Shown one piece after another: positions 40,256-49,059 of a stretch of DNA of 49,095 bases. The stretch covers positions 1 through 49,095 of the forward strand of contig CAVGND010000010.1 of NCBI GenBank assembly GCA_963630555.1, read 5' to 3'. The first letter of the stretch is position 1. Each line of letters opens with the position of its first letter. Below the pieces are notes generated by a model. The model was not told where the DNA came from, made no database searches, and was given only the letters and a program-made list of their open reading frames with translations. The position numbers and the translations under genes were made by a program. The DNA is from CAVALG01 sp963630555 (lineage in GTDB: Bacteria > Bacillota > Clostridia > Oscillospirales > Acutalibacteraceae).

Positions 40256-42658
40256 ATGTCTGATATCGGTATAACTAAATTTGCAAATATGATAGATTCA
40301 AAATTGAAACATAATTTCGGTGTAAGTTCCGAACAAGCGTCCGACGAACTTTTTTATAAAGCAACGGTGCTTGCCGTCCTTGACATTATGCGTGAAAAAA
40401 AGGTTGAATTCAATACAAAAACCGCGCAGCAGGAGGGCAAACGCATTTATTACCTCAGTATGGAATTTCTTATGGGTCGCTCGCTTAAAAATAATCTTTA
40501 CAACTTGGGGCTCAGCGAGGTTGCGGAAAAGGCACTGCGTAAATTCGGCGTCAAAATAGAAAAAATATATGACCTTGAACCTGACGCGGGTCTCGGTAAC
40601 GGAGGACTCGGAAGGCTTGCTGCCTGTTTCCTTGACGGGCTTACAAGCGGGAACTACCCTGCAATGGGTTATTGCATAAGATATGAATTCGGAATTTTTC
40701 GTCAAAAATTTGCCGACGGATGGCAGACGGAAATGCCTGATTTCTGGCTTCCGGGCGGCAGCGTCTGGCTTGAAAAAAAGCCGGACAATGCGTTTGACGT
40801 AAACTTCGGCGGAACTATCGAAGAAAGTTGGGACGGTAATTTTCATCATATCAAAAATGTAGGATACACGACGGTGCACGCCGTGCCGTACGACCTTATG
40901 GTTGCCGGTCTCGGCGGTAAGAGCGTTAATGTTTTAAGATTGTGGAGCGCCGAGTCCCCCTCTATAGATATGAAAGCATTTAATCAGGGCGATTACGTGC
41001 GTGCTCTTGAACAGCAGGCAATGAGTGATGTAATAAGCAAGGTTCTGTACCCCGAGGACAATCATCCCGAGGGTAAATCACTGCGCCTGCGCCAGCAATA
41101 TTTTTTGGTTTCGGCGTCGGTTCAGGATATTCTGGAACGCCATTTAAAACAGTACGGAACACTCGATAACCTGCCCGAAAAGGCGGCAATACACATTAAT
41201 GACACGCATCCGGCATTGGTAGTTCCCGAACTTATGAGATATTTACTTGACGAATGCGGCTACGGTTGGGATGCTGCCTGGGATATTGTCTGCAAAACCA
41301 CCGCTTACACTAATCACACTGTTATGCGCGAAGCGCTTGAATGCTGGCAGGTTGATCTGTTTAAGTCCCTTCTGCCGCGTATTTACCAGATAGTTACCGA
41401 AATTGATAACAGATTTCGCAAATCGGTCTGGGAACGCACGGGTGATTCCGGCTATGTTGAGCGCACCGCAATTATTCAAAACGGTGTTGTAAGAATGGCG
41501 AACCTCTGCGTTGCCGCTTGCCACAAGGTGAACGGCGTTTCAAAACTTCACAGCGAAATATTAAAAGATACCGTGTTTAACGATTATTACAGACTTACCC
41601 CCGATAAATTTACCAATGTCACCAACGGTATTGCTTTCCGCCGCTGGCTGTGTCAGGCAAACCCCGAACTTACTGCACTTATAACGGAATGTATCGGAAG
41701 CGGCTTTATAGCCGATAATTCTAAAACAGAGGAGTTCATGAAGTTTGCCGATGATAAAGCGGTTCTTGATAAACTTAAAAAAATCAAACGCGATAACAAG
41801 GTGCGCTTTGCCGAGTATATGAAAAACGAAGCAGGAGTTGTTATTAACCCAGATTCTATGTTTGATATGCAGGTTAAGCGTCTGCACGAGTACAAAAGGC
41901 AGCACCTTAACGCTATGCATATTATTTCGGACTATTTATATATAAAAAATAATCCGAATGCCGATTTTGTTCCGAAAACCTATATTTTCGGCGCAAAGGC
42001 GGCGCCCGGATATTATTTCGCTAAGCAGATAATACAGATGATACAGATGCTCAGCCGTCAGATTGAGAATGACCCGGCGGTTAGGGATAAAATCAAAATT
42101 GTTTTTGTTGAAGATTACCGCGTGACCCTTGCCGAACTTATGATACCTTCTGCAGATCTGTCCGAACAGATATCGCTGGCATCAACCGAAGCGTCGGGTA
42201 CGGGTAATATGAAACTTATGCTTAACGGTGCGGTTACAATAGGAACCGAGGACGGTGCAAATGTTGAAATACACGAAGCGGTCGGCGATGATAATATAAT
42301 TATTTTCGGTATGCGTACAGATGAGGTTCTTAACTTGCGCCGCACGGGATACGACCCGAGAAGTTATTATTATAACAATCCGCGCCTGCGCACCGCCATT
42401 GATATGATAAATGACGGCATAAGCGGTATGAGATTTGAAAATATCGCAAATACGCTTATAAATGTTGACCATTATATGTCATTCGCCGATTTTGAGGATT
42501 ACTGCAATGCTCAGAACAAGGCGGCACAGTTGTACAAAGACAGCGAAAAGTGGCAGAAGATGTCGCTTGTAAATATTGCAAAAGCCGGCATTTTCTCGGC
42601 TGACAGATCTGTTAAAGATTATGCCGAAAATATTTGGAACATCAAGCCGATTAAGTAA
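40256..42658 (+). CDS. glgP: Glycogen/starch/maltodextrin phosphorylase
   Basis: Releases glucose-1-phosphate from alpha-1,4-glucan ends. 800 residues. The PLP-binding motif EASGTGNMKLMLNGA carries Lys653; GAKAAPGYYFAKQIIQMIQ and VIPAADLSEQIS-like (here MIPSADLSEQIS) are characteristic. No N-terminal phosphorylation site is recognisable, as usual in bacteria. The ATG at 40256 has GGGAGG; the frame-extending ATG at 40241 is part of that site. The next gene is an alpha-amylase, forming a glucan-degrading pair. Confidence 0.96.
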   Translation: MSDIGITKFANMIDSKLKHNFGVSSEQASDELFYKATVLAVLDIMREKKVEFNTKTAQQEGKRIYYLSMEFLMGRSLKNNLYNLGLSEVAEKALRKFGVKIEKIYDLEPDAGLGNGGLGRLAACFLDGLTSGNYPAMGYCIRYEFGIFRQKFADGWQTEMPDFWLPGGSVWLEKKPDNAFDVNFGGTIEESWDGNFHHIKNVGYTTVHAVPYDLMVAGLGGKSVNVLRLWSAESPSIDMKAFNQGDYVRALEQQAMSDVISKVLYPEDNHPEGKSLRLRQQYFLVSASVQDILERHLKQYGTLDNLPEKAAIHINDTHPALVVPELMRYLLDECGYGWDAAWDIVCKTTAYTNHTVMREALECWQVDLFKSLLPRIYQIVTEIDNRFRKSVWERTGDSGYVERTAIIQNGVVRMANLCVAACHKVNGVSKLHSEILKDTVFNDYYRLTPDKFTNVTNGIAFRRWLCQANPELTALITECIGSGFIADNSKTEEFMKFADDKAVLDKLKKIKRDNKVRFAEYMKNEAGVVINPDSMFDMQVKRLHEYKRQHLNAMHIISDYLYIKNNPNADFVPKTYIFGAKAAPGYYFAKQIIQMIQMLSRQIENDPAVRDKIKIVFVEDYRVTLAELMIPSADLSEQISLASTEASGTGNMKLMLNGAVTIGTEDGANVEIHEAVGDDNIIIFGMRTDEVLNLRRTGYDPRSYYYNNPRLRTAIDMINDGISGMRFENIANTLINVDHYMSFADFEDYCNAQNKAAQLYKDSEKWQKMSLVNIAKAGIFSADRSVKDYAENIWNIKPIK

Positions 42659-42677
42659 CCGTTAGGGTGGCAGTTAA

Positions 42678-44546
42678 ATGAAATTTATCCCGTTTGATTC
42701 CCGTGACCGTGAATACAGGTCTATTATCGGTGCGGCAAGCGAAGGCGACATTATTGAGTTTAAGGTCTTGCTTCATAATGATGCAAGGCCTGAAGCGGTT
42801 TATATGATAATAAGCGATATAACTGATCTTCATCCCTCCGAGCCTAAATATATAAAAATGCCGTTTTATAAGCATTATGACGAGAACTACAACTGGTTCA
42901 GAACTGAGTTCGTCGCCGCCGAGGGTATTTACAATTATATGTTTTGCTTTGATTCGCCCTGGGGCAGGCAGACAATAATGCGGCAAAGGCTCGGCGAAGG
43001 AATTATATGTACGGACGGCAGCAATTGGCAACTGACCGTGACGGAAAAGAATTTTAAAACGCCCGAAAATTTAGCGGGCGGCATAATATATCAAATATTC
43101 CCCGACAGATTTTTTGCTTCCGGCAAAGAAAAAAAGAATGTGCCGTACGGGAGATATATGCAAACCGATTGGTATGCACAACCCGAATATCGCCAAAACG
43201 GAGATGCTAAATGTCTTTGCAACGATTTTTACGGCGGCGACCTGGAGGGTATCCGCTTGAAACTGCCGTATTTAAAGTCGCTCGGCGTTACGATTCTGTA
43301 CCTTAACCCGATATTTGAAGCGGCTTCAAATCACAGGTACAACACTGCCGACTATATGAAGATTGACCCGCTGCTCGGAAACAGTGAGGATTTTAAGCGG
43401 CTTTGTTCCGAGGCGCATAAGAACGGTATGTCGGTAATAATCGACGGTGTCTTTTCGCATACCGGAGATGACAGCGTGTATTTTAACAAATACCGCCGTT
43501 ACGGCAGCGAGGGCGCTTATAATTCGTGGGATTCGCCTTATCGCGAGTGGTTTAAATTTAACCGTTGGCCGGACGATTACGCGGCGTGGTGGGGTGTGCC
43601 GAGCCTGCCGGAAGTCAACGAAGCGAACGAAGCCTACCTTGATTTTATAACCGGTGATAACGGCGTGCTTAAGCACTGGATGAAACTCGGCGCGGACGGT
43701 TGGCGGCTTGACGTAGCCGACGAACTGCCGGATGTATTTCTTGACAGACTGCGCGCAGCCGTCAAAGCGGAAAATAAGAATGCGCTGATAATCGGCGAAG
43801 TGTGGGAAGACGCGACAAACAAGATCAGTTATTCCGCCAGACGAAGATACTTAAGGGGAAGGCAACTTGATTCGGTTATGAATTATCCGTTTGCCGATGC
43901 AATTCTTAAATTCGTCAGCGGCGGCGACGCTTTCCGTTTTATGGACACGGTTATCGAAATATGCGACAACTATCCTAAACAGTGCCTTGATATTTTAATG
44001 AATCATATCGGTACGCACGATACCGCAAGGGCGATCACCGCCCTTGCCGGCGACAGAAGCTGCGGCGACAGGGCATGGCAGGCGGTTCACGAAATAAGCG
44101 GCGAACGTCTTGCATACGCCAAAAAACTTTTGCGCCTTGCTGCTGTTCTGCAATATACTCTGCCCGGAATACCCTCGCTTTATTACGGTGATGAAGCCGG
44201 CATGCAGGGATACGGAGATCCGTTTTGCCGCGCTGCTTATGTATGGGGCAGGGAAGATAATGAATTGATTGGGTTTTACCGTGCGCTCGGTAATTTCCGC
44301 AGAAATTCCCCCGTATTCCGCTGCGGTGATATCGAACCGATATTTGCGGGGCTCGGATATCTGGTTTACAAAAGGACTGACGCCGACAGTGAAGTGCTTG
44401 TGGCGGTCAACCGCTGGCAGGATGAAGAAAGAATATTTGTCGGCAAGGAGTGGGACGATGCAGAAACGCTGTTCGGCACGCAAACCGTGAACGGTAATCT
44501 TGTAATAGGCGGAACCGACTGCGTGGTACTTAAACGCAAAAAATAA
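42678..44546 (+). CDS. GH13 alpha-amylase-family glucan hydrolase
   Basis: 622 residues without a signal peptide, so cytoplasmic. Residues 1-125 form a beta-sandwich N-terminal domain as in neopullulanase/maltogenic amylase types; the (beta/alpha)8 barrel follows. Catalytic residues: nucleophile Asp345 in DGWRLDVADE, acid/base Glu374 in IIGEVWED, and Asp448 in NHIGTHD. DGVFSHTGDDS is the first conserved region. It probably cuts branches or maltodextrins from internal glycogen for GlgP, which lies 19 bases upstream. Confidence 0.92.
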   Translation: MKFIPFDSRDREYRSIIGAASEGDIIEFKVLLHNDARPEAVYMIISDITDLHPSEPKYIKMPFYKHYDENYNWFRTEFVAAEGIYNYMFCFDSPWGRQTIMRQRLGEGIICTDGSNWQLTVTEKNFKTPENLAGGIIYQIFPDRFFASGKEKKNVPYGRYMQTDWYAQPEYRQNGDAKCLCNDFYGGDLEGIRLKLPYLKSLGVTILYLNPIFEAASNHRYNTADYMKIDPLLGNSEDFKRLCSEAHKNGMSVIIDGVFSHTGDDSVYFNKYRRYGSEGAYNSWDSPYREWFKFNRWPDDYAAWWGVPSLPEVNEANEAYLDFITGDNGVLKHWMKLGADGWRLDVADELPDVFLDRLRAAVKAENKNALIIGEVWEDATNKISYSARRRYLRGRQLDSVMNYPFADAILKFVSGGDAFRFMDTVIEICDNYPKQCLDILMNHIGTHDTARAITALAGDRSCGDRAWQAVHEISGERLAYAKKLLRLAAVLQYTLPGIPSLYYGDEAGMQGYGDPFCRAAYVWGREDNELIGFYRALGNFRRNSPVFRCGDIEPIFAGLGYLVYKRTDADSEVLVAVNRWQDEERIFVGKEWDDAETLFGTQTVNGNLVIGGTDCVVLKRKK

Positions 44547-44598
44547 AATGTTGATTTTTTAAAAGGTATAGACGGCAGCCGCATGAACTCACCGACAT

Positions 44599-44683
44599 AA
44601 GTGCAGGAAGCGGTTGCGATTTTGTGCACTTTTTAAAAAACGGCAACCGCACCGCAACCCCGTTGAAAGAAAAAAGCCGTTTT
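44599..44683 (+). terminator. Nested inverted repeats, probable terminator of glgP-amylase
   Basis: AAGTGCA/TGCACTT (44599-44631) is followed by TTT. Overlapping alternatives pair GCGGTTGC (44610-44617) with GCAACCGC (44643-44650) and AAAACGGC (44637-44644) with GCCGTTTT (44676-44683). They compete with each other; the arrangement could be a terminator or a more complex 3' structure. Confidence 0.5.
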
Positions 44684-44689
44684 CCCTGA

Positions 44690-44718
44690 TTGACAATTCG
44701 GCTGCTATCTGTTATAAT
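44690..44718 (+). promoter_or_regulatory. Perfect sigma-A promoter for murA
   Basis: TTGACA (44690-44695), a 17-base spacer ending TGT, and TATAAT (44713-44718): consensus plus extended -10. It predicts a 250-base leader before murA. Confidence 0.92.
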
Positions 44719-44725
44719 CGTTAAG

Positions 44726-44975
44726 ATGGTTTAAAGGCTGACGGTGGTTAAAATCTTTGATCGTACCAAAGTTTTTTGACAATGTGCGAACCTAAGGATG
44801 CGTAATGCCGCCGCACCGTAAATTGATATGACAGGAAAAAGCAAAATTACTGTTGCGGGAGTGACGTGTTAAAATTTCGTCAGTCCCGAAACGAATTGAG
44901 GTTGTTTCTTAATTAACATATTAAATCCTCGCATACGATCTTGAAAACAAAATCAGGTTAGGAGTGCCGTGGAAT
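44726..44975 (+). promoter_or_regulatory. Long untranslated leader of murA with hairpins
   Basis: About 250 bases without a credible reading frame. A short hairpin CTTTG/CAAAG at 44755-44771 is followed by six T, resembling a weak attenuator. A strong stem CGGGAGTGACG/CGTCAGTCCCG with one mismatch spans 44856-44888. No known riboswitch consensus or T-box motif was recognised. Confidence 0.5.
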
Positions 44976-46262
44976 TTGGAAAAGTTTGTTATTAACGGCG
45001 GGGTCCCACTAAAAGGTGAAATAAGCATCAGCGGTGCGAAGAACGCCGCAGTTGCCATATTGCCTGCGGTTTTATTGTCAGACGGGGTCTGCCGCATTGA
45101 AAATATACCGGATATTTCGGATGTAAATACCATAGTCCATATATTGCACAGTCTCGGTGCGGCGGTTACGTATATTAACCGTCACACCGTTGAAATTGAC
45201 CCGAAAAATATTCGTTCTTCTGTTTTAAGTTATGAACTCGCCTCAAATATGAGGGCGAGCAGTTACTTTATAGGCGCATTTTTGGGCAGATTTAAAAGAG
45301 CAAAAGTTGCCCCTCCCGGAGGATGTGACTTCGGTACAAGGCCGATCGATCAGCACATTAAAGGGTTTGAGGCGTTGGGCGCCAGAGTGATTTATGAGGA
45401 CGGGATGGTTTTTGCCTCTGCCGCCGAACTTAACGGGAGTCCCGTTTATCTTGATAAGGTGTCGGTAGGCGCCACAATAAATATTATGCTTGCGGCGGTC
45501 AAAGCCAACGGTATGACGGTTATCGAAAATGCGGCAAGAGAACCGCATATTGTTGACCTTGCAAACTTTTTAAACTCTATGGGCGCGGATATTATGGGCG
45601 CCGGGACAAATGTCATTAAGATCCACGGCGTTAACGAACTGCACGGTACGTCTTACAGCGTAATTCCCGACCAGATAGAGGCGGGTACTTATATGGTTGC
45701 CGCGGCTGCAACAGGCGGCGATCTGCTTATAAAAAATATTATACCCAAGCATCTGGAATCAATTACCGCCAAAATTGTCGAGTCGGGCGCTTGTGTGCAG
45801 GAGTTTGATGAGGCAATAAGGGTTATAGCGCCGAAAAGACCAAAGCGCTGTAATATCACCACACAGCCGCACCCCGGTTTTCCGACCGATATGCAGCCTC
45901 AGATGACGGTTCTGCTCTCGATTGCGGACGGGCTCAGCATAGTAAGCGAAGGCGTGTGGGACAACCGTTTCAGGTATGTTGACCAACTTACGTCAATGGG
46001 TGCTAAAATACAGGTTGACGGGAAAAGCGCGATAATAACCGGCGTTGAATCGCTCAATCCGTCATGCGTCAATGCAACCGACCTTCGTGCCGGTGCCGCT
46101 TTGATTATTGCCGGACTTATGGCAAAAGGTACAACGGAAATAGGAAATATTCAGTATATTGACCGCGGATATGAAAATGTTGTTGAAAAACTTACTGCCG
46201 TCGGCGCGGATATCAAACGGATATCATATCCGGATGGGTATAAAAAAAGCACCGCAATGTGA
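44976..46262 (+). CDS. murA: UDP-N-acetylglucosamine 1-carboxyvinyltransferase
   Basis: First committed step of peptidoglycan synthesis, adding enolpyruvate from PEP to UDP-GlcNAc. 428 residues. Begins MEKFVINGG with ISGAKNAAVAILPA; PGGCDFGTRP contains Cys117, the fosfomycin-reactive residue, so sensitivity is expected from sequence. The TTG at 44976 gives the family-like N terminus and has AGGAG about 11 bases upstream; a GTG at 44964 overlaps that site. Bacillota often have two MurA paralogues, so this may be either MurA or MurZ. Confidence 0.94.
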   Translation: MEKFVINGGVPLKGEISISGAKNAAVAILPAVLLSDGVCRIENIPDISDVNTIVHILHSLGAAVTYINRHTVEIDPKNIRSSVLSYELASNMRASSYFIGAFLGRFKRAKVAPPGGCDFGTRPIDQHIKGFEALGARVIYEDGMVFASAAELNGSPVYLDKVSVGATINIMLAAVKANGMTVIENAAREPHIVDLANFLNSMGADIMGAGTNVIKIHGVNELHGTSYSVIPDQIEAGTYMVAAAATGGDLLIKNIIPKHLESITAKIVESGACVQEFDEAIRVIAPKRPKRCNITTQPHPGFPTDMQPQMTVLLSIADGLSIVSEGVWDNRFRYVDQLTSMGAKIQVDGKSAIITGVESLNPSCVNATDLRAGAALIIAGLMAKGTTEIGNIQYIDRGYENVVEKLTAVGADIKRISYPDGYKKSTAM

Positions 46263-46344
46263 TATTGCAGGATGTTTTTAAATAATATGGCGTATAATAT
46301 TACAGTGTTCTTGATACTTTTTATGATATGGAAGGGATGTTTTT

Positions 46345-46818
46345 ATGGCTAAACCTATAATTGTAACGAGTGAGGGTCTTAAAAATCTCGAACAGGAACT
46401 TGAAACCCTGAAAACCGTTACACGCAATGAGATTGCGGAAAAAATTAAGATCGCGCGCGGATTCGGCGACCTTTCCGAAAACAGCGAATATGACGAAGCG
46501 AAAAATGAGCAGGCAAAGGTTGAGGCTCGTATTGTGGAACTTGAGGCTATGCTTAAAAATGTAAAAGTAATAGCGGATGACGAGATTTCAAATGATCAGG
46601 TAACGGTCGGCGTAACCGTTAAGGTTCTTGACCGTGAATATGACGAAGAACTTGAATTTAAAATTGTCGGTTCTGCCGAAGCCGACCCTTCGGAAGGTAA
46701 AATATCGGATGAGTCCCCGGTGGGTGCGGCGCTCATAGGCCGCAAACTCGGCGAAGAGGTGGTAGCCGAAACACCTAACGGTCACCTTAACTTTAAAATA
46801 CTTGAAATTAAAAGATAA
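46345..46818 (+). CDS. greA: Transcription elongation factor GreA
   Basis: Rescues backtracked RNA polymerase by stimulating transcript cleavage. 157 residues: N-terminal coiled coil with the acidic tip (DLSENSEYDEAKNEQ) and the C-terminal FKBP-like domain (SPVGAALIGRKLGEEV). ATG with AAGGGATG upstream, about 80 bases after murA and 21 before lysS. Confidence 0.97.
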   Translation: MAKPIIVTSEGLKNLEQELETLKTVTRNEIAEKIKIARGFGDLSENSEYDEAKNEQAKVEARIVELEAMLKNVKVIADDEISNDQVTVGVTVKVLDREYDEELEFKIVGSAEADPSEGKISDESPVGAALIGRKLGEEVVAETPNGHLNFKILEIKR

Positions 46819-46839
46819 TTCAGCGCAAAGGGTGGTAAA

Positions 46840-48339
46840 ATGAACTCCAATAATGTAGTGAAAGAGAATAGCGAAAAGGATCTCGCCGAACTGCTTAAAG
46901 TAAGGCGCGAAAAACTTGCCGCATTAAAAGAAAACGGTCAAGACCCTTTTAAGATAACAAAATATGATGTTACCGCAATGTCGAAAGATATTAAGGATAA
47001 TATTGACTCCTTTGAGGGTAAAACGGTCGCCGTTGCCGGTCGTATACTCAGCCGCCGCATTATGGGTAAAGCAAGTTTTTTCCACCTTCAGGACGGCAGC
47101 GGAACAATTCAGTTGTATATCCGCCGTGATGATGTCGGCGAGGAGTCTTATGCCGCATTTAAAAAGTTTGACATAGGCGATATCGTCGGTGTTACGGGAT
47201 TTGTTTTCCTTACAAAGACGGGCGAAACCTCAATACACACGCAAAGTATAGTGCTGCTTTCAAAATCGCTTCTTCCGTTGCCCGAAAAATTTCACGGTCT
47301 TAAGGATACCGACCAAAGATACCGTAAGAGATGCGTTGACCTTATTATGAATCCCGAGGTTAAGGATACTTTTGTCAAACGTTCGCAGATACTTAAAGAA
47401 ATACGCAATTACCTTGACGGTAAAGGCTTTTTAGAGGTGGACACCCCGATTTTAGTGCCTATTGAAATAGGTGCGTCGGCACGCCCGTTCAAAACGCACC
47501 ATAATACCCTTGATATGGATATGTATCTGCGTATTGAAACCGAACTGTACCTTAAAAGGCTCATTGTCGGCGGTATGAACAGGGTTTATGAAGTGGGCAG
47601 GATTTTCCGTAATGAAGGTATGGATACCAAGCATAATCCCGAGTTTACTACCATTGAACTGTATCAGGCGTTTACCGATTACCACGGTATGATGGATCTT
47701 GTTGAGGAAATGTATAAAATGCTTGCCGAAAAGATATGCGGCAGCACCAAAATAACATATCAGGGAACCGAAATTGATATGGGTAAATGGGAACGCCTTA
47801 CGATGGCGGAGTCTGTTAAAAAATATTCCGGCTGCGATTATTATGACTGGAATTCGGATGATGAGGCAAGAAAATGTGCCGAGGCACACGGCGTAAAAGT
47901 ACCTGAAAACGCAACAAAGGGAACGGTTCTTGCGGAATTCTTTGACGCATTTGTTGAAGATAAACTTATTCAGCCGACCTTTATTTATGACTATCCGGTT
48001 GAAAACAGTCCCCTTGCAAAGCGCAAACCCGAAGACCCTGCGTTTACCGAAAGGTTTGAGTATTTTATAAATGCGACCGAATACGGAAACGCATTTTCTG
48101 AACTTAACGACCCGATTGACCAAAAAGAGCGTTTTGAGCGTCAGGTGGCTGCAAGAAAAGCGGAAGATCCGAATTGCAACGCACAGGTTGATTATGAGTT
48201 TGTGACCGCGCTTGAGTACGGTATGCCGCCCACAGGAGGACTCGGATTCGGGCTCGACAGGCTTGTTATGCTGCTTACCGATTCTGCCTCCATCCGCGAT
48301 GTTTTATTGTTCCCGACAATGAAGCCGCTGGACAAATAA
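46840..48339 (+). CDS. lysS: Lysyl-tRNA synthetase, class II
   Basis: Charges tRNA-Lys. 499 residues: N-terminal OB-fold anticodon-binding domain (AVAGRILSRRIMGKASFFHL), then the class II core with motif 2 FRNEGMDTKHNPEFT and motif 3 GLGFGLDRLVM. ATG with GGGTGG upstream. It follows greA, a common arrangement in Bacillota. Its 3' side is the boundary to atypical, probably mobile, sequence. Confidence 0.98.
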   Translation: MNSNNVVKENSEKDLAELLKVRREKLAALKENGQDPFKITKYDVTAMSKDIKDNIDSFEGKTVAVAGRILSRRIMGKASFFHLQDGSGTIQLYIRRDDVGEESYAAFKKFDIGDIVGVTGFVFLTKTGETSIHTQSIVLLSKSLLPLPEKFHGLKDTDQRYRKRCVDLIMNPEVKDTFVKRSQILKEIRNYLDGKGFLEVDTPILVPIEIGASARPFKTHHNTLDMDMYLRIETELYLKRLIVGGMNRVYEVGRIFRNEGMDTKHNPEFTTIELYQAFTDYHGMMDLVEEMYKMLAEKICGSTKITYQGTEIDMGKWERLTMAESVKKYSGCDYYDWNSDDEARKCAEAHGVKVPENATKGTVLAEFFDAFVEDKLIQPTFIYDYPVENSPLAKRKPEDPAFTERFEYFINATEYGNAFSELNDPIDQKERFERQVAARKAEDPNCNAQVDYEFVTALEYGMPPTGGLGFGLDRLVMLLTDSASIRDVLLFPTMKPLDK

Positions 48340-48364
48340 GTTGAGATAGCTTCTTATATCCCTG

Positions 48365-48463
48365 CTTGCAGAGAGTTATAGAGAGAATTTACCCCGAAAC
48401 TTACGCCAATTTAAGCCAGACTTACGCCAAAGGCGATTTTGAAATTGTGCAAATCTCTGCAAG
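48365..48463. repeat. Iteron-like direct repeats inside a 10-bp inverted repeat
   Basis: ACTTACGCCA occurs at 48399-48408 and 48420-48429, exactly 21 bases apart, with a degraded third unit (TTTAAGCCA) between them. The set is flanked by CTTGCAGAGA (48365-48374) and its exact inverse TCTCTGCAAG (48454-48463). Such an arrangement is typical of recombinase or excisionase arm sites, or of iterons. It may mark the left end of the element beginning here. Confidence 0.55.
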
Positions 48464-48486
48464 TATCTACAAGTCAATATGAGTGA

Positions 48487-48517
48487 ACTCCCATCGAGAA
48501 ATCGGTGGGAGTTTTTT
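48487..48517 (+). terminator. Intrinsic terminator 1 after lysS
   Basis: An 11-bp stem ACTCCCATCGA/TCGGTGGGAGT (one G-U) with a GAAA loop and TTTTT. Confidence 0.9.
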
Positions 48518-48523
48518 ATTTAT

Positions 48524-48562
48524 GCCCCTATTACATCTTTGTGGTGTGGTAGGGGCTTTTTT
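48524..48562 (+). terminator. Intrinsic terminator 2 after lysS
   Basis: A 12-bp stem GCCCCTATTACA/TGTGGTAGGGGC with two G-U pairs and a TTTTTT tail. It directly follows terminator 1, a double stop that insulates lysS from the downstream element. Confidence 0.88.
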
Positions 48563-48689
48563 GTTGCAAATCGGAGGTGAGAAAAATTACTGCAAAAAAT
48601 TTTGAAAAATCTTTTTATTTTGGCTCGAAATTTTCCCAATTAAGTATTGAGGGCAAAAACCTCGTGAACCTTGAAAACAGAATACACAT

Positions 48690-49040
48690 TCAACAGGTAC
48701 ATTCCTGATCGGGGGCGACAGCCCCAGCCGGATGAAGGTGCGCCACGAACTTCCTGCCCGCAAGGGTTATCACGGAAAGCAAGGTTGGTAGCGATTCCGA
48801 ACCATTCTGAAATATCCGCTTGCTACGGATAAGGCGATGAAACGATTCAGGGACAATGATACTTCCCTATGGGGCTGGCGGAGTACCCGGCAGAGGTGAG
48901 ATTCCTATGAGTTCGGTCAGCAGCCGAACGCCTGTTGATTTCCTTTTACGCATTTGGGGGATGAGATCGAGTTAAATGCGACCACCAAAGCACAGGAAAA
49001 TGCTCCTGTGTTTTGATGGGTCGTTTGACCCAAATCTATC
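48690..49040 (+). ncRNA. Highly structured non-coding leader upstream of parA (family unknown)
   Basis: GC-rich and without an open frame. Hairpins seen: 48712-48725 (GGGGC/GCCCC, loop GACA), 48757-48766 (CCC/GGG, loop GCAA), 48813-48831 (TATCCG/CGGATA), 48849-48868 (AGGGA/TCCCT), 48911-48929 (GTTCGG/CCGAAC), 48991-49010 (CACAGGA/TCCTGTG followed by TTTTG) and 49017-49032 (TGGGTC/GACCCA). The density suggests a functional RNA or a replication/transfer control region of the mobile element. I do not recognise the family, and its exact ends are estimates. Confidence 0.55.
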
Positions 49041-49059
49041 AAGAAGGAGGAAAACGAAA

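Noticed and set aside
44726..44975. T-box or known riboswitch in the murA leader
   Set aside because: No T-box sequence such as GGGTGGNACCGCG and no recognised aptamer core; kept only as an unexplained leader.
48739..48950. Group II intron suggested by a GTGCGCC start
   Set aside because: No domain V hairpin with AGC/GUUC and GAAA loop, no intron-encoded reverse transcriptase and no plausible 3' end were seen.
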